DNA of 64,000 bases from Blastococcus xanthinilyticus (GTDB taxonomy: Bacteria > Actinomycetota > Actinomycetes > Mycobacteriales > Geodermatophilaceae): assembly GCF_008124835.1 (NCBI RefSeq), contig NZ_VNHW01000009.1:124001-188000 (forward strand), in the 5' to 3' direction. Position 1 is the first letter of the stretch; the number at the start of each line of letters is the position of its first letter. The translations under genes were made by a program, and so were the position numbers. A model generated the notes under the pieces. That model searched no databases and had not been told where the DNA came from. It worked only from the letters and a program-made list of their open reading frames with translations. Shown here one piece after another: positions 8,436-20,087 of the stretch.

Positions 8436-10952
8436 GTGACCTCCGCCGACACCTCCGTCGGGTCGCCGTCGGCCGCCCGCCTCGAGACGGCGCGCCGGCT
8501 GGTCGCCGAGGCGATGGGGTCGCGCAGCCTCCAGCGCCTCACCGACCTCGCCGCGAGGCTGCTCGACTGCGAGGTCGCCCAGGTCTCGCTGCTCGGTGAG
8601 GTGCAGACGGCCGTGGCCGGCAGCGGCCTGCCGCCGGGCGGCATCGGCATGCAGCGGCCGCTGGACGACTCGCTGTGCGCGATCGCCGTCAGCACGGACG
8701 GCCCGCTGGTCGTGGCCGACGCCGTGCGCGACGGCCGGGTGCGCGACCGGGCGCCGGTCCGCTCGGGGAGGATCGGCGCCTACCTGGGCATCCCGCTGCG
8801 GGTGGACGGCGGCGAGCCGATCGGCGCCCTGTGCGTCTACGGGTCCCGGCCGCGGAGCTGGAGCGACCAGGAGGTCGCGCTGCTGCGCCAGATCGCCGAC
8901 TCGGTCAGCACCGAGCTGCAGCTGATGTCGCTCACGGCGGAGTACGAGGCGCACCGGCTGCGCACCGAGCTGGCCATCGACGCCGCCGGCATCGGCAGCT
9001 TCGACTGGAACCTGGTCACCGGGCGGCTGCTCTGGGACGACCGGATGCTGACCCTGCTGGGCTACGAGCGGGCCGACTTCGACGAGTCCATCGGGTCGTT
9101 CGTGACGCGGGTGCACCCGGATGACCGGGAGCGCACGCAGGAGGCGCTGCAGAGCGCGATCGAGACGGTCGGGGAGTACGAGGCGGAGTTCCGCGTCGTC
9201 CTGCCCTCCGGGGAGACCCGCTGGATCCGGGGCCGCGGCCGGGCGGTCGCTGACGACCGCGGGACGGCGGTGCGGCTGCTGGGCGCAGGATACGACACCA
9301 CCCCGCAGCGCCAGGAAGACGTGCGGATCGCCCGGCTGCTGGAGGCGATGAAGGCGGCGTTCTTCTCGCTGGACCGGGACTGGCGGTTCTCCTACGTCAA
9401 CGCGGAGGCCGAGCGGGTGCTCGGCGCCGCCCGTGAGCAGCTGATCGGGGGTGTCGTCTGGGAGCTGTTCCCGGCCGCCGTCGGCAGCGACTTCGAGCGC
9501 TACTACCGGGCGGCGGTCGCCACCGGTGACCAGCAGATGTTCGAGGCGTACTACCCGCCGCCGCTGGACGCCTGGTTCGAGGTGCGGGCCTGGCCCACCC
9601 CGGACGGGCTGTCGGTCTCCTTCCTCGACGTCACCGAACGCCGGGCCGCCGAGGAGCAGGCGCGGCGGAGCACCGCCCGGCTCGGCCTCGTGGCGGACAC
9701 CACCACCGCCGTGTCCGCCCCGCTGGACGGCGGCCGGCACGAGGAGGAGGCCCTGCAGCGGGTCGCCGAGCTGCTGGTGCCCGAGCTCGGTGACTGGGTG
9801 ATCATCAGCCGCGCCGACCCCGAGGGACGGCTCCGGTACGTCGCCGGCTGGCACCGCGACCCGGCGCTGCGCGACGTGGTCACCCGCTACGCGCGCACCC
9901 GGCTGGCCGCGCTCCCGCCCGACGCCCCGGTGCTGCGGGCGATCGCCTCCGGCGAGGCGCTCGTCGTCCCCGACGTCGGGGCCACGGTCGGCGCGACGCT
10001 GCCGCCGGGTGAGGTGAGCGAGGCGTTCTGGGCGCTGCGCCCGCAGTCGGCGCTGACCCTGCCGCTCGCCGCCCGCGGCCGGACCCTCGGCGCGCTCAGC
10101 ATCTACCGGTCTGCCGATCGCCCGCAGTTGGACGACGAGGACGCCTCGGTGGCCCGGGACGTCGCCGGCCGGGTGGCGCTGGCGCTGGACAACGCCCGGC
10201 TCTACGACCAGCAGCGGCGGCTGGCCGAGGGGCTGCAGCGCAGCCTGCTCACCGCCCCGCCGCAGCACGACTCCTCCGAGATCGTGGTGCGCTACCACCC
10301 CGCGATGGCCGTCGCGGAGGTCGGCGGCGACTGGTACGACGCCTTCCTCCAGCCGTCGGGCGCCGCGATGCTGGTCATCGGCGACGTCGTGGGCCACGAC
10401 ACCGAGGCGGCGGCCGCCATGGGGCAGCTCCGCGGGATGCTGCGGGGGATCGCCTACCGCGAGGGCATCGGCCCGGCCGGGGTGCTCACCGACCTGGACG
10501 CCGCCATCCAGGGGCTGCGGATGGGCACGCTGGCCACCGCCGCCATCGTTCGCCTCGAGCAGACCGACGCCGAGCGCGCCGCTGGGCGCACCCGGCTGCG
10601 CTGGTCGAACGCCGGGCACCCCCCGCCGCTGGTGCTCCACCCCGACGGCAGCGTGGAGGAGCTGGCCGGGGAACGCGCCGAGCTCATGCTCGGCGTGGAC
10701 GCGGGCACCAGCCGCTCGGAGTCGGTGGTCACGGTGCTGCCCGGCAGCACCGTCCTGCTCTACACCGACGGGCTGGTCGAGGGCCGCGACCTCTCGCTCG
10801 ACGAGGGCATGGCGCGGCTCCGGGCCGCGCTGGGCGAGCTGTCGGGGGAGTCGCTGCCGGACCTGTGCGACGCGGTCATCGAGCGGCTGCGCCCCGAGGG
10901 CCTGCAGGACGACGTCGCGCTGGTGGCGCTGCGGCTGCACCCGCAGCACTGA
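8436..10952 (+). CDS. multi-sensor PP2C-type (SpoIIE) serine phosphatase
   Basis: 838 residues. The order is GAF (about 20-165), PAS with PAC (175-285), a second PAS (295-400), GAF (410-575) and a C-terminal SpoIIE/PP2C phosphatase domain (from about 595). The phosphatase domain shows EVGGDWYDAF, IGDVVGHDTEAA, LRWSNAGHPPPL and LLYTDGLVEGR, the metal-binding and active-site motifs of RsbU/SpoIIE enzymes. Such enzymes dephosphorylate anti-anti-sigma factors and so release a sigma factor in response to signals. The GTG at 8436 follows a GGAGGGGA ribosome site; an upstream in-frame start at 8358 lacks one. It converges with an anti-sigma-type kinase gene 33 bp away, the expected antagonist class. 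Confidence 0.9.
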   Translation: MTSADTSVGSPSAARLETARRLVAEAMGSRSLQRLTDLAARLLDCEVAQVSLLGEVQTAVAGSGLPPGGIGMQRPLDDSLCAIAVSTDGPLVVADAVRDGRVRDRAPVRSGRIGAYLGIPLRVDGGEPIGALCVYGSRPRSWSDQEVALLRQIADSVSTELQLMSLTAEYEAHRLRTELAIDAAGIGSFDWNLVTGRLLWDDRMLTLLGYERADFDESIGSFVTRVHPDDRERTQEALQSAIETVGEYEAEFRVVLPSGETRWIRGRGRAVADDRGTAVRLLGAGYDTTPQRQEDVRIARLLEAMKAAFFSLDRDWRFSYVNAEAERVLGAAREQLIGGVVWELFPAAVGSDFERYYRAAVATGDQQMFEAYYPPPLDAWFEVRAWPTPDGLSVSFLDVTERRAAEEQARRSTARLGLVADTTTAVSAPLDGGRHEEEALQRVAELLVPELGDWVIISRADPEGRLRYVAGWHRDPALRDVVTRYARTRLAALPPDAPVLRAIASGEALVVPDVGATVGATLPPGEVSEAFWALRPQSALTLPLAARGRTLGALSIYRSADRPQLDDEDASVARDVAGRVALALDNARLYDQQRRLAEGLQRSLLTAPPQHDSSEIVVRYHPAMAVAEVGGDWYDAFLQPSGAAMLVIGDVVGHDTEAAAAMGQLRGMLRGIAYREGIGPAGVLTDLDAAIQGLRMGTLATAAIVRLEQTDAERAAGRTRLRWSNAGHPPPLVLHPDGSVEELAGERAELMLGVDAGTSRSESVVTVLPGSTVLLYTDGLVEGRDLSLDEGMARLRAALGELSGESLPDLCDAVIERLRPEGLQDDVALVALRLHPQH

Positions 10953-10976
10953 CCCGCCGCACCGACCGGAGGCGGG
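10953..10976. terminator. possible short bidirectional terminator
   Basis: CCCGCC (10953-10958) and GGCGGG (10971-10976) form a 6-bp stem with a 12-nt loop exactly between two convergent genes. The stem is short and the call is weak. Confidence 0.3.
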
Positions 10977-10985
10977 GGCCGGGAT

Positions 10986-11408
10986 TCAGCGGGGGAGCAG
11001 CGCCCAGACGTGCTTGGCCCCGCCGTCGACGTACCAGCCGTGCTGCGCGGCGAGCTCCGCGATCAGGTACAGGCCGAGCCCGCCGAGGCTCGGGTCGCGA
11101 CCGACCGCCGGCGCCGGGGGCGTGTGCGCGGCGTCGTCGGAGACGTCGATGAGGTAGGCCGAGCCGGTGCCGCGGAGCGCCGCGCGCACCCGCCCGCCGC
11201 CGTGCCGCAGCGCGTTGGATGCCATCTCGTCCAGCGCCAGCACGAGCCGGTCGAGGAGGTCGGCGGTGGCGGTGCCGGTGAGCTCGGCCCGCACCTGCGC
11301 GCGCACGGCGGGCAGCTCCGCGACGTCGGCCAGGCGCCAGGAGAGCAGGACCTCCGCCGCGGGCGGGGATGCCGACGGCCAGATGCTGCCGGCCGCCTGC
11401 CCAGTCAC
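10986..11408 (-). CDS. ATP-binding anti-sigma-factor-like kinase (RsbW type), paralogue of the 2614 gene
   Basis: 140 residues. It has the GHKL N box (LDEMASNALRHGGG) and G box (DPSLGGLGLYLI) and ends like the protein at 2614-3123 (KHVWALLP), so the two are paralogues. Known role of the family: sequester a sigma factor and phosphorylate its antagonist. The GTG at 11406-11408 follows GAGGAGGGG. It converges with the SpoIIE phosphatase gene; kinase and phosphatase of a partner-switching pathway often act on the same STAS-domain protein, but none is encoded here. Confidence 0.85.
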   Translation of the reverse strand: MTGQAAGSIWPSASPPAAEVLLSWRLADVAELPAVRAQVRAELTGTATADLLDRLVLALDEMASNALRHGGGRVRAALRGTGSAYLIDVSDDAAHTPPAPAVGRDPSLGGLGLYLIAELAAQHGWYVDGGAKHVWALLPR

Positions 11409-11518
11409 GCGGGTGCCCCTCCTCGGTCCAACGGCCGGCGGATCGCGTGCAGGCCGAACAACCTCGTATCGGCCGTGGAGGGAGCCGCCAAACATGATGT
11501 AGCGCAGATCACTCTGCG

Positions 11519-12280
11519 TCACCCCACGAAGACTGGCGACCACGCTCCGCTGACCACGCTCAGGCCCACCGCGAGCGCGCAGACCGCTGCTGTGACGACG
11601 ACGAACCACGCATCGCGCCGGCGCAGCCGCGACCCCCGCGCGTTGGAGCGCGGGACGCCGGAGTCGAAACCGCGGGCGTCCATGGCGGTGGCGAGCCGGG
11701 AACCACGGCGGACGGCGCCGACCAGCAGCGTGAACGCCACCCCCGCCAGCAACCGCACGCGGGCCACCGGGTTGCGCCCGGCCTCCACCCCGCGGGTCCG
11801 GCGGGCCAGGCGGACCGCCTCGAACTCGGCCACCAGGAGCGGGGCCAGCCGGAGCGCGGCCAGGGCTCCGTAGGCGAAGCGGGTGGACACCCGCCAGTGG
11901 ATGGTCAGCGCGTCGGCCAGCCGCACCGGATCGGTGGCGGCGACCAGCAGCACCCCGGGCAGGGCGAGCGCGATCACCCGCAGCGCCAGCCCCACGCCGG
12001 TGAGCGGATCGGCGTCCCGCGCGAGCAGCACGTTGACCACCCCGACCGAGGCGGCCCCCAGCAGCAGCGGCCAGGTGCGGCGCCACAGCTCCCGGAGATC
12101 GGTCAGGCCGGCGGCGGGCAGCAGGCACAGCTCGGCGGCGAGGACGACGGCCGGGGTGACGACGTCGAGGCTGGTGAGCAGCACCAGCGTGACGATGCCG
12201 ATGGCGGTCAGCTGCGCCACCGGGTTGATCCGGGACAGCGGCACGTCGGCGACCGGGCCGAGGGACAGCGGGACGCTCAT
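11519..12280 (-). CDS. ECF transporter T component (EcfT/YkoC-like) of a thiamine-related importer
   Basis: 253 residues with about five to six hydrophobic segments and the basic coupling motifs of the CbiQ/EcfT family, seen around AMDARGFDSG (the Ala-Arg-Gly box). T components connect the membrane S component to the two cytoplasmic ATPases. The ATG at 12278-12280 follows GGGCGGG. It lies directly downstream of the fused ATPase gene (7-bp gap) and of the S-component gene, all behind a TPP riboswitch, so the complex is the YkoEDC-type thiamine or hydroxymethylpyrimidine importer. Confidence 0.9.
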   Translation of the reverse strand: MSVPLSLGPVADVPLSRINPVAQLTAIGIVTLVLLTSLDVVTPAVVLAAELCLLPAAGLTDLRELWRRTWPLLLGAASVGVVNVLLARDADPLTGVGLALRVIALALPGVLLVAATDPVRLADALTIHWRVSTRFAYGALAALRLAPLLVAEFEAVRLARRTRGVEAGRNPVARVRLLAGVAFTLLVGAVRRGSRLATAMDARGFDSGVPRSNARGSRLRRRDAWFVVVTAAVCALAVGLSVVSGAWSPVFVG

Positions 12281-12287
12281 CCCGCCC

Positions 12288-13661
12288 TCACAGCGCGAGC
12301 TCGGCGTCGGCCAGGGCGCCGACCAGGTCGGCGTCGTGGGTGACCGCCACGACCGCGCACCCGCGGGCCCGCTGCTCGGCCAGCAGCGTCACCACCTCCC
12401 GCCAGGTGGCGGCGTCCTGGCCGAAGGTGGGCTCGTCGAGCACCAGCACCCGTGGCGAGGTGGCCAGCACGGTCGCCACCGAGAGCCGGCGCTGCTGCCC
12501 ACCGGACAGGGTGTAGGGGTTGGCCTCGGCGAACGGGGTGAGCCCCAGCCGCTCGAGCAGCTCCTCGGCGGTCGCCCGCGCGGCAGCTGCGCCGGAGCCG
12601 GAGCGCAGCGGCCCGAGGGCCAGCTCGTCCCGCAGCCGGCCGGTGAGGAACTGCTGCTCGGGGTGCTGGAAGACGGTGCCGATGCGGGTGACCAGCTCGC
12701 CGGCCCGCCAGCGGACCGGTGCCCGCCCGCCACCCCGCACCCCGGCGGCCAGCTCCGCCGCCGCGACCACCTGGCCGGTGGTCGGCGCCCGCAGGCCGGC
12801 GAGCAGCAGGGCGAGGGTCGACTTGCCCCGCCCGTTGCCGCCGGTGACGGCCAGGGCGGTGCCGCCGCGCACGGTGGCGTCCACCGGCCGCAGCGCCGGC
12901 TCCGGGGCGCCGCGGTAGGTGAAGCCGGCCGCCTCGGCGGTGAGCAGGACCGGCCCCCCGGCCGCCGGGGGCAGCTCGAGCCCCGCCGCCCGGGACGGCG
13001 GGCGCCATCCGGCCGGCTGCTCGACGAGGCCGTCGGGGCCGAGCTCGACCACCCGGTCGACCAGCGGCAGCCATGGTCCGGCGTCGTGGTCGACGACGAG
13101 GACGGTGGTCCGCCGGTCGGCGGTGGCCCGGGCCACCGCCGACCGGACGAGGGCCGCCCCGTCGGGGTCGAGCTGGGCGGTCGGCTCGTCGAGGAGCAGC
13201 AGCCCCGGCCGTCGGGCGAGGGCGCCGGCGAGCACCAGCCGCTGCTTCTCCCCGCCGGAGAGCGCCTGCGTCGGCCGGTCCCGGCCGTAGCCGAAGCCGA
13301 CCGCCCGCAGCGCCTCGTCCACCCGCGGCCAGATCTCCTCGGCGGGCAGGCCGGCGTTCTCCAGGCCGAAGGCGACGTCGTCTCCGGCCCGGGTCATGAC
13401 CAGCTGGCTGTCCGGGTCCTGGGCCAGCATCCCCAGGCGCCCCCGCGCGGCGGCGGGCGGAATGCCGTCGACGGTGAGCTCGCCGGTCTGCTCGGCCGAC
13501 TCCGGGTCGAGGATCCCCGCCAGCGCGGCCAGCAGCGTCGACTTGCCCGCGCCCGAGGCGCCGGTGAGCAGCACCCGCTCACCCGGCTCGACCACCAGGT
13601 CCACGCCGGCCAGCGCCCACGCCCGCCGCGAGGCGTGCCGGATCCCGAGGCCACGGGCCAC
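12288..13661 (-). CDS. fused double ABC ATPase of ECF thiamine-type importer (YkoD-like)
   Basis: 457 residues with two complete ABC domains. The first has Walker A GASGAGKST, signature LSGGEKQRL and Walker B LLLLDEPTA. The second has GGNGRGKST, LSGGQQRRL and VLVLDEPTF. The fusion equals EcfA1 plus EcfA2 in one chain, as in YkoD. It supplies ATP hydrolysis for vitamin-precursor uptake. The GTG at 13659-13661 gives a normal ABC N-terminus (VARGLGIRHA). An earlier GTG at 13751 would run the frame through a hairpin at 13691-13726 and is less likely. It follows the S-component gene, with the hairpin in the 101-bp gap. Confidence 0.9.
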   Translation of the reverse strand: MARGLGIRHASRRAWALAGVDLVVEPGERVLLTGASGAGKSTLLAALAGILDPESAEQTGELTVDGIPPAAARGRLGMLAQDPDSQLVMTRAGDDVAFGLENAGLPAEEIWPRVDEALRAVGFGYGRDRPTQALSGGEKQRLVLAGALARRPGLLLLDEPTAQLDPDGAALVRSAVARATADRRTTVLVVDHDAGPWLPLVDRVVELGPDGLVEQPAGWRPPSRAAGLELPPAAGGPVLLTAEAAGFTYRGAPEPALRPVDATVRGGTALAVTGGNGRGKSTLALLLAGLRAPTTGQVVAAAELAAGVRGGGRAPVRWRAGELVTRIGTVFQHPEQQFLTGRLRDELALGPLRSGSGAAAARATAEELLERLGLTPFAEANPYTLSGGQQRRLSVATVLATSPRVLVLDEPTFGQDAATWREVVTLLAEQRARGCAVVAVTHDADLVGALADAELAL

Positions 13662-13690
13662 GACCCGGGACGGGCTCCCCTTCCCCGAAG

Positions 13691-13726
13691 GTCGGGCTCT
13701 GCTCCCCCCTGTGGGCAGAGCCCGAC
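13691..13726. repeat. intergenic palindrome, family A copy 1
   Basis: GTCGGGCTCTGC (13691-13702) pairs perfectly with GCAGAGCCCGAC (13715-13726). The stem can be extended inward by CCC/GGG if one T is bulged. The same element, with one compensated base-pair change, occurs at 39276-39311. It lies between two co-oriented transporter genes, where it could attenuate transcription or protect the upstream mRNA. Confidence 0.75.
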
Positions 13727-13762
13727 TCTCCGGAGAACCTCTCCTGAGCACCTCGCGCCGGG

Positions 13763-14398
13763 TCAGACGCGGGTGCGGCCCGCGGCGAACGCGCTGAGCG
13801 CTCCGGTGCGGGCCAGCGCGCGCACGAGCAGCAGGCCGACGACCCCGGCGAGCAGCACGCTGGAGAGCACCGTGGCGACGACGTAGGGCAGCGTGAACAC
13901 CCAGAACGGGTAGTCGGCGGACACCGGGTAGTAGAGGCTCAGGTCGAGGATCGACGTCGACAACCCGGCGGTGATCGCGGCCAGGATCGCGGTGCCCCAG
14001 CCGAAGCTGCGGTAGCGGGTGAGCAGGAACCCGAGCTCCGCGCCGAGCCCCTGCACCAGGCCGTACCAGACGATGATCAGGCCGTAGGGCGATCCGAGCA
14101 GCAGGCTCACCGCCGCGGCGATGGTCGAGGCGAACGTGGCCGCTCCCGGCTTGCGCACCAGCAGCCCGGCGACCACCCCGGGCATCAGGTACACGCCGTT
14201 GAGCAGCCCCTTGATCGGCGGGAAGAAGTCCAGCGGGGTGCTCGCCACCTCGCTGAACAGGTTCCACGCCCAGAAGACGGCGCCGAAGGCGACGCCCAGG
14301 ACGGCGGTGACGATGATGTCGACGGTGCGCCAGCGGACGGGACCGGGCTGCTGCTCGGTGGTTCCGGCGGACGACGGATGGACGGCCGGTCGGGCCAT
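13763..14398 (-). CDS. ECF transporter S component, YkoE family (thiamine/HMP uptake)
   Basis: 211 residues with five to six hydrophobic segments after a polar N-terminus of about 22 residues. FEATURES seen include VDIIVTAVLGVAFG and FWAWNLF near the first helix and GVYLMPGVVAGLLVRKPGA in the middle, typical of the YkoE family that binds thiamine or its pyrimidine. The ATG at 14396-14398 follows GGAGGAAGAGAC. A TPP riboswitch ends 16 nt upstream of the start, which fixes the pathway. It is the first gene of the S, ATPase, T operon. The exact ligand (thiamine, HMP or a breakdown product) is inference. Confidence 0.9.
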   Translation of the reverse strand: MARPAVHPSSAGTTEQQPGPVRWRTVDIIVTAVLGVAFGAVFWAWNLFSEVASTPLDFFPPIKGLLNGVYLMPGVVAGLLVRKPGAATFASTIAAAVSLLLGSPYGLIIVWYGLVQGLGAELGFLLTRYRSFGWGTAILAAITAGLSTSILDLSLYYPVSADYPFWVFTLPYVVATVLSSVLLAGVVGLLLVRALARTGALSAFAAGRTRV

Positions 14399-14413
14399 GT
14401 CTCTTCCTCCAGG

Positions 14414-14498
14414 CTCCCTGCGCCGGCATGACCCGGATCAGGTTCGAGGGTCTGCGGGATGATCCGCACTCTCAGCGCCGAAGCGCTCCCCTGCTGCG
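14414..14498 (-). promoter_or_regulatory. TPP riboswitch (THI element) 2, upstream of ykoE-type transporter
   Basis: Read on the minus strand, the conserved core GCTGAGAGTGCGG is followed by ACCCTCGAACCTGATC, then CGGGTCATGCCGGCG and a closing CAGGGAG that pairs with the opening segment of the element. These are the pyrimidine- and pyrophosphate-sensor helices of the TPP aptamer. The Shine-Dalgarno GGAGG of the downstream gene starts about 6 nt after the aptamer, so control of translation is likely. Confidence 0.93.
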
Positions 14499-14560
14499 TG
14501 TTCGGTTGTCGTGGCCGAGCCTACGACCGTTCCGCCTGCGCCGGCGGAGGGGGTGACCGT

Positions 14561-17340
<2,780 letters not shown>

Positions 17341-17344
<4 letters not shown>

Positions 17345-17997
17345 GGGCCGGAGCCCGGCGGCCCGGTCCGCGCGCCGGCCATGGCGAGCGCACGGAGCAG
17401 TTCCGTGGTCGCGGCGCCCGGATCCGGCGCGGCGGAGACCGCGCCCACCACCGCCACGCCGGCCGCGCCGGCGACGACCAGGTCGGCGACCCGCTCGGCG
17501 GTGACCCCGCCGATGGCGATCACCGGGACGTCCACGGCCTCCGCGACGGCGCGGATGCCCTCCGGGCCCAGGGCGTCGGGCAGCCCGGCCTTCGTCGTCG
17601 TCGGCCACGACGGGCCCACGCCCAGGTAGTCCGCGCCCTCGGCCACGAGCTGCCGAGCCCGCTCCGGATCGCGCGCCGTGCCGCCGATCAGGTGCCCCGG
17701 ACCGGCGACCCGGCGGGCCGCCGCGACCGGCAGGTCGGTGGCGCCCAGGTGGGTGCCCGCGGCGCCGACGGCGAGCGCGACGTCCACCCGGTCGTTGACC
17801 AGGCAGGTGACGCCGGCGGGGGCGCAGAGCGCCAGCACCTCGGTGGCGAAGTCGTACAGCACCCGGTCGGTGCAGTCCTTCGCCCGTACCTGGACGACCG
17901 GGGCGCCGGCGGCGACCGCGGCGGCCACCGCCACGAGGGCCGCGCGGCCGCCGCGGGCGTCGGTCAGGACGTGCAGGCCGCCCAGCCGGCGGGTCAC
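17341..17997 (-). CDS. thiE: thiamine phosphate synthase ThiE
   Basis: 218 residues. VVQVRAKDCTDR, CLVNDRVDVALAVGAAGTHLGATDLP, ADYLGVGPSWPTTTKAG and VIAIGGVTAERV are the substrate-binding motifs of ThiE. The enzyme joins HMP pyrophosphate to the carboxythiazole phosphate to make thiamine phosphate. Its GTG overlaps the stop of the cytX gene by 4 bp. The downstream TenI-like gene is a divergent relative of the same family. Confidence 0.95.
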
Positions 17998-19346
17998 GCG
18001 GCCGCTCCGCGGCGGTGCCGGACGACGCCGGGCGCGGTGACCACCAGGGTGAGGACCGCGGCCACCGCGAGGCTGACCAGCGAGGCCGACCACCCGTTGG
18101 CCGGGTCGATGCCCAGGTCGGCCTGCCGCTCGGTCCACCACGTCGTCCAGGCCGCACCCGGCCCGGCGAAGAAGGTGGGCAGCGTCAGCTGGTAGGCCAC
18201 GAAGCCGGCCGCCCAGGGCAGCAACAGCGCCGGGCGGGCACGCGCGGTGTCGGACACGTCCCACGCTCCCCGCGGCAGCAGGTGGTAAGCGATGAGGAAG
18301 ACCCCGATGAGCGGGACGAACACCGCACCGATCAGGAAGAGGAACGGCTCGTAGGCGGCGAGATCGAAGGCGAGGGCCAGGGTCGTGGCCACCACGCCGA
18401 CGCCCAGGGCCAGCACGCGGCGGTCGAGCCGGGCGACCACGTTCTGCGCCGAGACCGCGGTCGAGTAGACGTTGGCGAACGCCTCGTCGACCTCCACCAC
18501 GAGCAGCACCAGGACGGCGACCAGCCCGAGCGGGACGGCGAGCATGGCATCGATGACGTCGAGGCCGCCGCGGCCGTAGGCGGCCAGTGCGATCACCCCG
18601 AGGCTGAACATGGCCACGGTCGCCAGGCCGTAGCCGGACGCCGTCCCGACGAAGGCGGTCCGCCCGCGTCGGACGTGCCGGGTGTAGTCGGCCGCCAGCG
18701 GGAACCACGAGATCGGCAGCGCGATGACGATGTCGGCCGCCGTCCAGAAGGACGTCGCGCCGCCCTCGGTGACCGGGGGGAGCGGCTCGGACAGCACCTG
18801 GACGAAGAGGTAGCCGATGGCGGCGAGCGCCGCCCAGACGGCGTAGCGCGCGAGCACCCGCACGACACCGAGCGGGCGCAGCGCCATGAGGGTGGCGAAG
18901 GCCCCGGCGGCGAGCGCGAACGGCCAGCGCGGTGCGTCGAGGGCGCGGGCGGCGGCCTCGGCGATGATCAGGATCTCGAAGGCGGCCCAGCCGACGCACT
19001 GGACGAGGTTGAAACCGGTGGGCAGGAAGGAGGTCCGCCGGCCCAGCAGGCCGCGGAGCAGCACCATCGCCGGCACGCCCTCGCGGGCACCGGCGGCGGC
19101 ACCCAGCCCGAGCAGCACCGAGCCGATGACGGCGCCGACGACGATGGCGCCGATCGTGTGCCACAGCGGCCGGTCGGCGAGGACGACGAAGGTGGCCGCC
19201 ACCGGCAGCAGCAGGCTGACGCCCAGGCTGGCCCAGAGGCCGAAGGTCTCGCGCAGGCCGAGCGTCCGCGGCGGGGGCCCGGCGAGGGTGATCGGCGCGT
19301 CGCCGTCGACGGCGGTCGCGGAGTGCACGGGGTCGGTCGAGCGCAT
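17994..19346 (-). CDS. cytX: NCS1-family permease CytX (thiamine pyrimidine precursor transporter)
   Basis: 450 residues with about twelve hydrophobic segments. The NCS1 family is indicated by LGVSLLLPVAATFV near TM1, VGWAAFEILIIAEAA in TM3 and ISWFPLAADYTRHVRR around TM6. In thiamine loci such permeases are CytX, proposed to import hydroxymethylpyrimidine or related bases. The ATG at 19344-19346 is preceded by GGGAG, which is itself the 3' strand of the riboswitch closing helix. It is the first gene of a six-gene operon with four 4-bp overlaps. Substrate is inferred from context. Confidence 0.9.
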   Translation of the reverse strand: MRSTDPVHSATAVDGDAPITLAGPPPRTLGLRETFGLWASLGVSLLLPVAATFVVLADRPLWHTIGAIVVGAVIGSVLLGLGAAAGAREGVPAMVLLRGLLGRRTSFLPTGFNLVQCVGWAAFEILIIAEAAARALDAPRWPFALAAGAFATLMALRPLGVVRVLARYAVWAALAAIGYLFVQVLSEPLPPVTEGGATSFWTAADIVIALPISWFPLAADYTRHVRRGRTAFVGTASGYGLATVAMFSLGVIALAAYGRGGLDVIDAMLAVPLGLVAVLVLLVVEVDEAFANVYSTAVSAQNVVARLDRRVLALGVGVVATTLALAFDLAAYEPFLFLIGAVFVPLIGVFLIAYHLLPRGAWDVSDTARARPALLLPWAAGFVAYQLTLPTFFAGPGAAWTTWWTERQADLGIDPANGWSASLVSLAVAAVLTLVVTAPGVVRHRRGAAA

Positions 19347-19351
19347 GGTCG

Positions 19352-19440
19352 CTCCCTACGCCGGCATTACCCGGTCAGGTTCGAGCGGTCGGCGGCGCGT
19401 CAGCCGCCCTCTCAGCCCGGTCGATCCGAGCTCCCGCATC
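19352..19440 (-). promoter_or_regulatory. TPP riboswitch (THI element) 1, upstream of cytX-thiEOSG operon
   Basis: On the minus strand GGGAGCTCGG opens the element. It is followed by GGGCTGAGAGGGCGGC, a GC-rich optional stem, GACCGCTCGAACCTGACC and GGTAATGCCGGCGTAGGGAG. This is a complete TPP aptamer. The final GGGAG is positioned as the cytX ribosome binding site (7 nt before ATG), so ligand binding should directly block translation start. Confidence 0.95.
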
Positions 19441-19493
19441 ACGGTCGGGGCCGTGACGCTGCCACCCTAGGCCGTCTCCTACAGTCGGCGCCC

Positions 19494-20087
19494 ATGTGGG
19501 TCGCCGAGCTGCCCGTCCGCCATGCACGGGCCTGGGAACGGGCCACGCGGCACCCCTTCCTCGCCGCCGTGCGGGACGGCACGATCGCGCCGTCGGCGTT
19601 CGACACCTGGCTGGTGCAGGACGCCCGCTTCGTCGCCGACCTGCTGCGCTTCCAGGCGCGCCTGATCCCCCGGGCGCCCCGGCGGGCGCAGGAGGTGCTG
19701 GCCCGCGGCGCGCTGGCACTGGTCCAGGAACTGGACTGGTTCGAGGAGCAGGCCGTCGGCCGGGGGCTGGATCTCTCCGCGCCGGCGCTCCCGGCCACCA
19801 CCGCCTACGCGGAGCTGCTGGAGCGGCTCGACGGCGCCGACGTCCAGGCCGCGCTGACCGCCGTGTGGACGATCGAGCGCACCTACCTCGACGCGTGGTC
19901 GGCGGCACTCCCGGGCGCACCGGCCTATCGCGAGTTCGTCGAGCACTGGACCGGTCCGGACTTCGGCAGCTACGTGCGGAGCCTGGCCGCGGCGGCCGAC
20001 GCCTCCGGTGGGGGCGACGACGCCGTCTTCCGCGAGGTCGTCAGCGCGGAGATCGGGTTCTGGGACATGGCGGTGACGGCGGGGTGA
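19494..20087 (+). CDS. TenA-family protein lacking the active-site cysteine (TenA_E type)
   Basis: 197 residues of the all-helical TenA fold. At the place where classical TenA has its catalytic Cys (usually in a Pro-Cys context) this protein has AVWTIERTYLDAW. The family known as TenA_E lacks this Cys, uses a Glu nearby and salvages amino-hydroxymethyl pyrimidine derivatives. The ATG at 19494 lacks a strong ribosome site. It is divergent from the cytX riboswitch, with only 53 bp between, and its stop overlaps the start of a second tenA gene. Function in pyrimidine salvage is inference from family and location. Confidence 0.85.
   Translation: MWVAELPVRHARAWERATRHPFLAAVRDGTIAPSAFDTWLVQDARFVADLLRFQARLIPRAPRRAQEVLARGALALVQELDWFEEQAVGRGLDLSAPALPATTAYAELLERLDGADVQAALTAVWTIERTYLDAWSAALPGAPAYREFVEHWTGPDFGSYVRSLAAAADASGGGDDAVFREVVSAEIGFWDMAVTAG

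Noticed and set aside
13662-13751. Extended N-terminus of the fused ABC ATPase starting at GTG 13751
   Set aside because: It would translate through a conserved hairpin and adds Arg/Ser/Pro-rich residues without family similarity.
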